From contig NZ_JAUXNA010000184.1 in the NCBI RefSeq assembly GCF_030682935.1, forward strand, positions 1 through 43,160: 43,160 nucleotides of DNA, in the 5' to 3' direction. The first letter of the stretch is position 1. The number at the start of each line of letters is the position of its first letter. The translations under genes were made by a program, and so were the position numbers. Below are positions 22,926 through 33,299 of this stretch, one piece after another. This DNA comes from Polaromonas sp. (lineage in GTDB: Bacteria > Pseudomonadota > Gammaproteobacteria > Burkholderiales > Burkholderiaceae_C). Under the pieces are notes generated by a model. That model searched no databases. It saw only the letters and a program-made list of their open reading frames with translations, and had not been told where the DNA came from.

Positions 22926-23061
22926 GGGCAGCGCTCGGTACAAGAGGCGCCCGCGGTGCTGGTGATTGCCGCCGACTACCAGCGCACGACGCAGAAGTAT
23001 GGGAACAGGGCCCAGCGCTATGTGCCCATCGAGGTGGGCCATGCCGCGCAGAGCGTGTACC
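22926..23061 (+). pseudogene. Fragment of a SagB/nitroreductase-type oxidoreductase
   Basis: Frame reads GQRSVQEAPAVLVIAADYQRTTQKYGNRAQRYVPIEVGHAAQSVY, nitroreductase-like, without the rest of the domain on either side. Confidence 0.6.
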
Positions 23062-23131
23062 CTTCGCTGCGCAGCAACAGTCCCAGCCAGAGCGGCGTCT
23101 GCCCTTCGGTCATGACTGGTTCTGGTGGAGT

Positions 23132-26011
23132 TCAGGCATCAAGTGTGGTCTCCGCCAGACTGGCTGTCATCGCTTTGCGCGCCGCATCGCGCAGTTCGAG
23201 CGCGTGGTCCCAGCCCGGGCCCGCCGGTGGGATCGGCTCACCGATCGTCACGCGAACATCGCCGCGCTGCGGCAGCCAGGCCTGGTCGCGCAGCAGCGAG
23301 CGGGTACCGTTCAGCGTCACCGGCACCAGCGGCGTTCCCGTCTCGGCGGCGATCACGAAGGCACCGAGCTTGAAGGGCTGCAGGCCGCTGGCACGCCGGA
23401 GCGTGCCTTCGGGGAAGAACACCATCGATTCCCCCGCACGCACACGCGCCTCGAGCGCGCGCGTGTCTTCGATCCCTTGCGTCGCATCGAAGCGCTCGAC
23501 GAAAGCGATGCCCAGCCGCCGCAGCGCCCGCCCGATCAGCGGTACGTTGGCCAGCTCGCGCTTGGCGGCGAAGGAGAACTCCGCCGGCAGCACCGCACCC
23601 AGCAGGATGGAATCGACATAGCTGGCGTGGTTGGCCACCACAATGAGCGGCCGGCCCGGGGGCAAACGGTCCAGCCCCTCCATCCGCACGGGCAAGCCGG
23701 TGAGGCGGATCGCCCCGAGCGTGAGCGCGCGCGCCGCGCGCCGGCGCCGGGCCAAGCCCGGTACCACCAGCACCGCACACAAAGCCACGGTGGCGAGTGC
23801 GCAGAACACGGCCCAGGCCCACAGGCCCCAGGCCAGGCGGCCACCCGAGCGCCACGCGCGGCGGGCCCGCGCCGCCGCGGCCGTGGCCGCCAGCGCGGCC
23901 CATTGCCGCCATGGCGCACGTTGCGTCACGCCGAGCCGGCCCTGCTCGTAGAGTTCGCGGCAGGCGGCGCGGCGGGTCTTGCCGCTGGACGTCTTCAGCA
24001 CCGAGCGTGGCGGCGCCAGCACCACGTCGTCGGCCGGTGCGCCCAGCAGCGTGGCCGACAGCGCGGTGATGGCCTGGATGAGCTGCCGGCGCTGCTCGGG
24101 CTCGGTGACCTTGGTCTCAGCGAGCACCACCAACCGTTCGGTGCCGCTGCGTGGGTCGCTCGCCGCGAACACCGCCACGCCCCCCTTGCGGATGCCGGCG
24201 ATATCGGCCACGGCGGTTTCGAGTTCCTGCGGGTGAATGTTGAAGCCGCCGCGGATGATGATGTCCTTCTCGCGCCCGGTCAGAAACAACTCGCCGGCCG
24301 CCATGTAGCCGAGGTCGCCGGTGTTGAGCCAGGCACCGTCGAACAGGCCTTGATTGGCCGCCGGGTTGTTCAGGTAGCCCTGCGTGCTGGACGGGCCGCG
24401 GAACTGCACCCGCCCCTGCGCGCGCTCGGGCAACTCGCGCCCGCCAGCGTCGATCACGCGCATCTCGTGGCCGGGCAGCGGCAAGCCGCAGGAGACGATG
24501 CGCAGTGGCTGCGCATCGTCGGGTCGCGCCGCTGCCGCCACGCCATCGCGGGCGAGCGTGGCCCGATCGACGCGGTCGATCCACGGGCCGCGGCCCACTG
24601 GCGGAAAGGCCAGGCCGACCGAGCTCTCGGCCAGGCCGTACACCGGCGTCAGCGCCTCGCGTTTGAGGCCGCAGGGCGCGAAGCGCGCCGCGAAGCGCTC
24701 CAGCGTGTCGGGGCTCACCGGTTCGGCGCCATTGAATGCCAGCCGCCAGCTCGACAAGTCCAGCCTGGCGAGATCGGCGTCGCTGAGCTTGGCCAGGCAC
24801 AACTCATAGGCAAAGTTGGGCGCCGCCGAGACCGTGCCGCGGTGCCGGTGAATCGTCTCCAGCCAGCGCGCCGGCCGGGCGAGAAACGCCAGCGGCGACA
24901 TCAGCACCAGATGAAAGCCCAGGTACAGCGCGCCCAGGCAGGCGCCGATCAGGCCCATGTCGTGGTACAGCGGCAGCCAGGAGACGAAGGTGTCGGTGCT
25001 GCTGACCTTGGAGGCGCGCCACATCGCGCGCAGGTTGGCCAGCAGGTTGGCGTGGGTCAGGATCACGCCCTTGGGGTCGCCGGTGCTGCCCGAGGTGTAT
25101 TGCAGGAACGCGACGTCCGATGCGGCAAGTTCTGCAGGCACTGCCGGTGAATCGGCCAGCGACAGATCAGCCACCGTGCTGACCGTCTGCAGGGTTTCGA
25201 CCTGCGCCCGCAGCAAGTGGGCCAGTGGCTTGGCGCGTTCGACCGTCACCAGCACGCGTGTCTGCGCATTGCGCATGATGCCGGTGATGCGCTTGAGGTG
25301 GTCTTCAAGCTGCGAGGGTCGCGCCGGCGGGTACAGCGGCACCGGCACCGCGCCCGCGACCAGCGCGCCGAAGAACGCGGCAAAGAACTCGCGCCCGGTC
25401 GGCAGCATGATGGCCACCCTGTCGCCCCGGTCCAGCCCGAGCGCGCGCAAGCCCGCGGCCAGCGCGAGGGCATCACGGTGCAGGTCGGCGTAGCTCAGGT
25501 CAACGGGCTGGTCGCCGTTCTCGTACAGCGTGATCAGCACCCGATCCGGATGCCGTTGCAGGTGCCATTCGAACACCGCCACCAGCGTCTGCACGGCATC
25601 CGGCGGATACGGCTCCGGCGCCGTGTCCGCAACCGGGGGTTGTTGCGTGCTGCGCGGTTCGACGGGACCCGCCGTGTCGGCTGCACGCCCACCGGTACGC
25701 GTGATGAAGCGCAGCAGGTCGCGCGGCGTCTCGGCTTCGGTGAGCGCGGCCTCGCCCAGCGCGAGGCCGAGATCGCGGTCGACGCGCGCGATCAGTTCGA
25801 CGCGGGCCAGACTGTCCAGACCGTAGTCGCGCTCGAGCGAGTGGTCCAGGCCCAGCGTGGCGGCGAGCCGCGCCTGCGGCCGCAGCTCGTCAGACACACA
25901 GCGCACCGTCGCCAGCAAGCGCGGCAGCAGCGATTCCAGGTCCGGCGCAGGGGACAACCCCGTGTGCTCAATGGAGCGCAGATCGTCTTGCCGCGGTCGA
26001 GGTTCGCTCAT
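23132..26011 (-). CDS. Multidomain protein: acyl carrier protein - fatty acyl-AMP ligase (FAAL) - PlsC-type acyltransferase
   Basis: 959 aa: N-terminal carrier motif YGLDSLARVELI; adenylation motifs YTSGSTGDPKGVILTHANL, SWLPLYHDMGLIG, LNTGDLGYMAAGELFLTGREKDIIIRGG; C-terminal ANHASYVDSILLGAVLP and FFPEGTLRRASGLQPFKLGAF. Confidence 0.9.
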   Translation of the reverse strand: MSEPRPRQDDLRSIEHTGLSPAPDLESLLPRLLATVRCVSDELRPQARLAATLGLDHSLERDYGLDSLARVELIARVDRDLGLALGEAALTEAETPRDLLRFITRTGGRAADTAGPVEPRSTQQPPVADTAPEPYPPDAVQTLVAVFEWHLQRHPDRVLITLYENGDQPVDLSYADLHRDALALAAGLRALGLDRGDRVAIMLPTGREFFAAFFGALVAGAVPVPLYPPARPSQLEDHLKRITGIMRNAQTRVLVTVERAKPLAHLLRAQVETLQTVSTVADLSLADSPAVPAELAASDVAFLQYTSGSTGDPKGVILTHANLLANLRAMWRASKVSSTDTFVSWLPLYHDMGLIGACLGALYLGFHLVLMSPLAFLARPARWLETIHRHRGTVSAAPNFAYELCLAKLSDADLARLDLSSWRLAFNGAEPVSPDTLERFAARFAPCGLKREALTPVYGLAESSVGLAFPPVGRGPWIDRVDRATLARDGVAAAARPDDAQPLRIVSCGLPLPGHEMRVIDAGGRELPERAQGRVQFRGPSSTQGYLNNPAANQGLFDGAWLNTGDLGYMAAGELFLTGREKDIIIRGGFNIHPQELETAVADIAGIRKGGVAVFAASDPRSGTERLVVLAETKVTEPEQRRQLIQAITALSATLLGAPADDVVLAPPRSVLKTSSGKTRRAACRELYEQGRLGVTQRAPWRQWAALAATAAAARARRAWRSGGRLAWGLWAWAVFCALATVALCAVLVVPGLARRRRAARALTLGAIRLTGLPVRMEGLDRLPPGRPLIVVANHASYVDSILLGAVLPAEFSFAAKRELANVPLIGRALRRLGIAFVERFDATQGIEDTRALEARVRAGESMVFFPEGTLRRASGLQPFKLGAFVIAAETGTPLVPVTLNGTRSLLRDQAWLPQRGDVRVTIGEPIPPAGPGWDHALELRDAARKAMTASLAETTLDA

Positions 26012-26121
26012 CGCCAGTGGTGCTCCATTCGGCGCCCGGTACGCGCCATTTCAGGCCGGACGGCCACTCACTCTCGTGAGTTATTCTGCAATTTAACACC
26101 AACGCCATGGCCGCTGCGACG

Positions 26122-26161
26122 CGCTGGCCGCCAGCGACCTGCGCACCGGCGGCTGGCGGCC
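26122..26161. promoter_or_regulatory. Strong overlapping inverted repeats in the divergent intergenic region
   Basis: GGCCGCCAGC (26126-26135) pairs with GCTGGCGGCC (26152-26161), 10 bp perfect; alternative hairpin CGCTGG-CCG-CCAGCG (26122-26136). Confidence 0.4.
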
Positions 26162-26298
26162 GACTCTGGCGCTTGATACGCGGTTCCCCTGTTGGGACCG
26201 TGGTCCTGGCGCGCAGGGGGATATGATGCGCAGAGGCCTACGGGTTCACCGGCGTGGCCGCTGTTCTGGTCCCTGTCAGACTTTCGAAAGGACGTGCC

Positions 26299-27990
26299 AT
26301 GAATGCTGCCAAACCCGAATCGCTGGCCCTGCAACGCCTGTACCATTGGGAGAGGACCGCGCCTGATCGCATCGCGCTGAGCCAGCCGATGGGCGGTGGC
26401 GTGGTCCGGGACTTCACCTGGGCCCAGGTGGCCGACCAGGTGCGCCGCATGGCCGCCCACCTGAAGGCCCAGGGCTGGGAGCCGGGCTCGAAGGTGGCGA
26501 TCCTGTCCAAGAACTGCGCCTGGTGGCTGATGAGCGACCTGGCCATCTGGATGGCCGGCCATGTCTCGGTGCCGCTGTACCCGACGTTGGCGTCCGGCAC
26601 CATCGAGCAGATACTGACCCACAGCGAAGCGCGGGCCTGCTTCGTCGGCAAGCTCGACGGCTGGGCGGGCATGAAGCCCGGCGTGCCGGCTGGCCTGCCG
26701 TGCATCAGCTGCCCGCTGTCGCCGCCGGACGTGATCCAGGGCTGCGAGGGCTGGGATGTGATCTGCGCGCGCAACCCGCCGCTCAAGGGCGAAGTGACGC
26801 GCGGCGCCGACGAACTGGCCACGCTGATCTACACCTCGGGCACCACCGGCCGGCCCAAGGGCGTGATGCACAGCTTCGGCAACTTCGCCTGGGCACTGGA
26901 CACCGGCCTCAAGCGCATCCCGATGACGGCCGAGGACCGCATGCTGTCGTACCTGCCGCTGGCCCACGTGGTCGAGCGCGTGCTGGTCGAGCATGGCTGG
27001 CTGCACACCGGCATGCGCGTGTACTTTGCCGAATCGCTGGAGACCTTCACGGCCGACCTGCAGCGCGCGCGCCCGACCATATTCTTCTCGGTGCCGCGCC
27101 TGTGGGTCAAGTTCCAGAACGGCGTGCACCACAAGCTGCCGCCGGCCAAGCTCGAACGCCTGCTGTCGATCCCGATCATCGGCGGCCTGGTGCGGCGCAA
27201 GGTACTCAAGGCGCTGGGCCTGGACCAGTGCAGCATCGCGGTGGGCGGTGCGGCGCCGATGCCGGTGGCCCTGCTGGACTGGTACCGCAAGCTCGGCCTG
27301 CCGATCAACGAAGGCTACGGCATGACCGAAAACCTGGCCATCTCGCACCTCACGCTGCCGGGCCACAACCAGCAGGGCACGGTGGGCCCGACCTACGACG
27401 GCGTCGAGTCGCGCATCGATGCCCAGACCGGCGAAATCCAGATGCGCAACGCCGCGCTGATGCTCGGCTACTACAAGGAGCCGGAGCTGAGCCGCGAGAC
27501 CTTCACCGCAGACGGCTGGCTGCGCACCGGCGACATGGGCCAGGTGGACGCGCAGGGCAACCTGCGCATCACCGGCCGCCTGAAGGACCTGTTCAAGACC
27601 AGCAAGGGCAACTACGTCGCGCCGGCGCCGATCGAGGACAGGCTGGGGATGCACGCCTCGGTGGAAGCCTGTGTCGTCACCGGCGCCAACCTGGGCCAAC
27701 CGCTGGGCATCGTGATGCTCAATGCCGAGGCCGCCGCACGCGCCGGCAACCCCGCGGCGCGGGCCGAGCTGGAGCGCTCGCTGGCTGAGCACCTGCGCAG
27801 CATCAACGCGGCGCTGGACCTGCACGAGCAACTGGCCTGCCTGGTCGTCGTGACCACGCCGTGGACGGTCGACAACGACATCATCACCCCCACGTTCAAG
27901 GTCAAGCGCAAGCGCATCGATGAGGTCTATGCCGTGCAGTACGAGCGCTGGGAGTCCTCGGGCCGCAAGGTGATCTGGCAGACGGCGTGA
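26299..27990 (+). CDS. AMP-dependent long-chain acyl-CoA synthetase
   Basis: LIYTSGTTGRPKGVMHSFGN, YLPLAHVVER, INEGYGMTENLA, LRTGDMGQVDAQGNLRITGRLKDLFKTSKGNYV; start at 26299. Confidence 0.92.
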   Translation: MNAAKPESLALQRLYHWERTAPDRIALSQPMGGGVVRDFTWAQVADQVRRMAAHLKAQGWEPGSKVAILSKNCAWWLMSDLAIWMAGHVSVPLYPTLASGTIEQILTHSEARACFVGKLDGWAGMKPGVPAGLPCISCPLSPPDVIQGCEGWDVICARNPPLKGEVTRGADELATLIYTSGTTGRPKGVMHSFGNFAWALDTGLKRIPMTAEDRMLSYLPLAHVVERVLVEHGWLHTGMRVYFAESLETFTADLQRARPTIFFSVPRLWVKFQNGVHHKLPPAKLERLLSIPIIGGLVRRKVLKALGLDQCSIAVGGAAPMPVALLDWYRKLGLPINEGYGMTENLAISHLTLPGHNQQGTVGPTYDGVESRIDAQTGEIQMRNAALMLGYYKEPELSRETFTADGWLRTGDMGQVDAQGNLRITGRLKDLFKTSKGNYVAPAPIEDRLGMHASVEACVVTGANLGQPLGIVMLNAEAAARAGNPAARAELERSLAEHLRSINAALDLHEQLACLVVVTTPWTVDNDIITPTFKVKRKRIDEVYAVQYERWESSGRKVIWQTA

Positions 27991-28063
27991 AACCGCAGCG
28001 CTGCCGGGCTGCGGTCGCCATGCCTGGGGTATCCTCGGCGCGGCGTACCCGCAGCACAGACCG

Positions 28064-28146
28064 TGCATGAGGCCGCACGGCCGCCCGAAGGGCGAATTCC
28101 CTCTCGGAGGGACGGCGCGCAGTGCCAGGGGTGCACCAATGAGCAT
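28064..28146 (+). repeat. Structured ~80-bp repeat element, copy A
   Basis: Three tandem hairpins GGCCGCACGGCC, CGCCC-GAA-GGGCG, TCCCTC-TCG-GAGGGA, then AGGGGTGCACCAATGAGC; 72/78 nt identical to the reverse complement of 30172-30249. Confidence 0.9.
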
Positions 28147-28189
28147 GGCCCGCCCGGACCGGGGTATTTTGACCACAAGGAGGCAGGCG

Positions 28190-28605
28190 ATGAAGGGTGT
28201 ACTTGCGCGGCTGCTGGCCGCCATGCTGGTGATGATCGCGGCCGCCCGGAGCCGCGCGGCTGGCACGCGTCGCTCAAGTTGGCGGTGATCGTCGGCGTGG
28301 CGGTGGCCGCGCTCGCCTTCGTGCTCATGCCGGGTTGGACGCGCTCGTCGATGGCCGACATGGGGTACTGGGTCGATTGGCTCAACCTGGCCGCCATGGT
28401 CATCGGTGCCGGGGGCGTCGCGGCGGCCTTCGTCTGGCCGTTGAGCGTGATGTGGCGCAGTCGCACCGGCAACCGTCTGAGATCCGCCTCGCGAGCCCCC
28501 GGAGACCTCGGCCCCGCGCGGCGGCGGCAAGCGCCGACCACGATGCGGCGCTGCACTGATCCGGCCCACGGCCCCGGCCGCGTTCGGGCAGGGGCGCATC
28601 GGTGA
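28190..28605 (+). pseudogene. Small membrane protein, apparently frameshifted
   Basis: MKGVLARLLAAMLVMIAAA reads into a stop, while another frame continues with LKLAVIVGVAVAALAFVLMPGWTRSSMADMGYWVDWLNLAAMVIGAGGVAAAFVWPLSVMW (two TM segments). Confidence 0.4.
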
Positions 28606-28622
28606 TCCAGGAGGCCAGGGAG

Positions 28623-29421
28623 ATGCGGGCCATTTCGCCGGGCGCTCACCGCAGACGGCTGCTTGCCGTTGCGCTGCTGACCACCGCTGCGCTGCTGGCT
28701 GTGGCGGCGCTGCCGCCGATCCCCTCAGCCCGAGCACTATCACCACTTCGCCGACCAGCGCGCCGTGCTCGGTGTGCCGCATGCGCTGAACGTCGTTTCC
28801 AGCCTGGGGTTCCTGATCGTCGGTGCCGTCGGCCTGGGTCGGTTGTCGCGACCGGGCTCGTCGTTCGCCGATGCACGCGAACGCTGGCCCTATGCGGTGT
28901 TCTTCGTGAGCCTCGTGGGGGTGGATTTCGGCTCGGCTTACTACCACCTCGCGCCCAGCCACGGCACCTTGTTCTGGGACAGGTTGCCGATGAGCCTGGT
29001 CTTCATGTCTTTGCTCAGCGCCGTGCTGGTCGAGCGTCTGGGCCCGCGCGTCGGCCTGCGGCTGTTTTCCTGGCTGGCGGCGGCCGGCCCGTTCAGCGTC
29101 GTCTACTGGATCTTGAGCGAGCGCGCCGGCGTCGGCGATCTGCGACTGTACGGCCTGGTGCACTTCTACCCGGCGCTGCTGATTCCGTTGCTGATGTGGC
29201 TGTTTGCGCCGCGCTACACGCGCGGCCGCGACCTGTTGGTGGTGCTGGCCCTCTACGCCACCGCGCTGGTGGCGGAACGCCTGGATCAAGAGGTCTTCGC
29301 GGCCGGCGGCTGGATCAGCGGCCACAGCGTGAAGCATGTGCTGGCCGCCGTGGCTGCCGCTTGGGCGGTTCGCATGCTGCGCTTGCGCAACCCGGCCCCC
29401 GGTGCGTCACAGGCGCGCTGA
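28623..29421 (+). pseudogene. Ceramidase-like (CREST superfamily) membrane protein with apparent frameshift near 28725
   Basis: N-terminal frame MRAISPGAHRRRLLAVALLTTAALLAVAALPPI; removing one base near 28725 joins PQPEHYHHFADQRAVLGVPHALNVVSSLGFLIVGAVGL and the remaining 28765..29421 frame. Confidence 0.65.
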
Positions 29422-29451
29422 ACGCGTGGGAGGGATAACCGGGCCTGTGTC

Positions 29452-30177
29452 TCACGGCGCCGGCCGGATCACCTGGCCATGGCGGCGCAGTTGCGCGAAC
29501 AGCGCGCCCGCGGTCTGCGACAGCGTGGGACTGACCGGCACGCCCGCCTCGCGCAGCATGGCGGCGATCCAGACATTGCAGGTTGCGAACAGATGGAATG
29601 CTTCGCGCGAGGCGTAGAAGCGACTCGTGCCGTAAAGCCCCGGCCCGAGCGGGATCGGTCGGCCGGTGGCGTCCAGTTCGTGGCTGGCCGAAATGGCGGC
29701 GACCAGCCGCGCGAAACCCTGCGGCGTGATCTGCAGGGCGACGATCTCGGCGGACGCGAAGTAGTGCTCAACCGGGCCGCTGAAGGCCACCATGTGCAGC
29801 ACGCCCGCAGTCGGCCACAGCAGCGCGCGCAGCCCGAGCCACACCGACGGATCGGCTGCCTGGTAATACGCGCGGTCGCCCCAGCCCACCTCGAGATGCT
29901 CGGCGCCGACGAACTCGCGCCGCGCCGGCCAGGCGTGCTCGGGCACCTCAGCGGCGCGCACGACGATGCCGCTGTGCCAGCCGTGACGCACGACGAGGAC
30001 GCGATGCATCGTCGCCTGCGCATCGACCGCCGGCGCTGCGCCGGGACTCAACTGCGCCGCGCAGCCCGGCGCCAGCACGACGAGGGCGAGCAGCAGCAGA
30101 AGGGCGGCGAGGCGGCCGACGCTGCCAGCCATGAGCGTTTGTCGCGAAAGGCAGCTGGAGCGCATGCCGGTGCTCAT
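29452..30177 (-). CDS. DUF2459 / TIGR02117-like putative lipoprotein
   Basis: VLVVRHGWHSGIVV, VGWGDRAYYQA, ATCNVWIAAMLREAG motifs; lipobox VVLAPGC; start at 30177 immediately after repeat element copy B. Confidence 0.8.
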   Translation of the reverse strand: MSTGMRSSCLSRQTLMAGSVGRLAALLLLLALVVLAPGCAAQLSPGAAPAVDAQATMHRVLVVRHGWHSGIVVRAAEVPEHAWPARREFVGAEHLEVGWGDRAYYQAADPSVWLGLRALLWPTAGVLHMVAFSGPVEHYFASAEIVALQITPQGFARLVAAISASHELDATGRPIPLGPGLYGTSRFYASREAFHLFATCNVWIAAMLREAGVPVSPTLSQTAGALFAQLRRHGQVIRPAP

Positions 30178-30250
30178 GGGTGCACCCTTGGCACTGCGCG
30201 CCGTCCCGCCAGGCGGGAATTCGCCCTTCGGGCGGCCGTGCGGCCTCATG
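30171..30250 (-). repeat. Structured ~80-bp repeat element, copy B (inverted relative to copy A)
   Basis: Same three hairpins; third hairpin is TCCCGC-CTG-GCGGGA (minus strand), preserving pairing by a T:A to G:C change versus copy A. Confidence 0.9.
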
Positions 30251-30299
30251 GCCACACGGGGTGATGCCGGCTGATCCAGCGGTCGGAAGGGAGGACAGG

Positions 30300-30608
30300 T
30301 CAATGCGGGCACTCTTGCCGATCACGCCGGGCATCGCCCGGACGGGTCAGGTAGGACACGATACCGTCCAGCGCATGCAGCCTCGGGTAGCCGGCCTCGG
30401 CCTTCAGCCAGTCATCCAGCTCATCTCCATCGACACAGCCGCGCGCCTCGTAGCAGGCGTAGGCGGTCTCGCGAATGGCTTGTTCACGCTCAGCGGCCGG
30501 CGCCGGCTGGACTGTGCGGACGGGCTCATCAGGTTCCTGCTTTGGAGGGATGTTCCTCCTCTGCGCTCTGCAATTTGCGGTCTCGGTCATTGCATGTTGC
30601 TGCTGCAT
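30300..30608 (-). CDS. DUF2934-like small protein
   Basis: IRETAYACYEARGCVDGDELDDWLKAEAGYP motif. Confidence 0.7.
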   Translation of the reverse strand: MQQQHAMTETANCRAQRRNIPPKQEPDEPVRTVQPAPAAEREQAIRETAYACYEARGCVDGDELDDWLKAEAGYPRLHALDGIVSYLTRPGDARRDRQECPH

Positions 30609-30794
30609 TTCGACTCTCCTGTGATTGAAAGGGGAGGTGCAGCGACCGTGTCACGAGCGCATGAATGCACCCGTTCAACATAGCTGCTGGCGCGGCCGGG
30701 TCATTGCGCCACGTCAACTCGTAGACGATTGGCGGGGCGTTGGCGCGGCGTGCGGGCTCAGCAGATGCGCGGCAGCGGCTCGCCGCTCAGCCAG
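30577..30794. repeat. Left copy of direct repeat flanking the glycogen cluster, including last 11 codons of hypE
   Basis: Aligns to 41613-41834 with roughly a dozen substitutions and two small indels; minus strand reads WLSGEPLPRIC* directly abutting the glgP stop codon. Confidence 0.92.
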
Positions 30795-33287
<2,493 letters not shown>

Positions 33288-33299
33288 GGTGCAATCCTC

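Noticed and set aside
22728-23042. 104-aa minus-strand ORF in the boundary region as a transposase remnant
   Set aside because: Considered mobile-element debris but no transposase motif could be recognised; needs a database search.
23204-25150. 648-aa plus-strand ORF opposite the FAAL-PlsC gene
   Set aside because: Antisense shadow ORF with low-complexity composition.
26068-29337. 1089-aa minus-strand ORF opposite the acyl-CoA synthetase and downstream genes
   Set aside because: Arg/His/Gln/Ala-rich composition typical of antisense frames in G+C-rich DNA; runs across an intact sense gene, a repeat and intergenic sequence.
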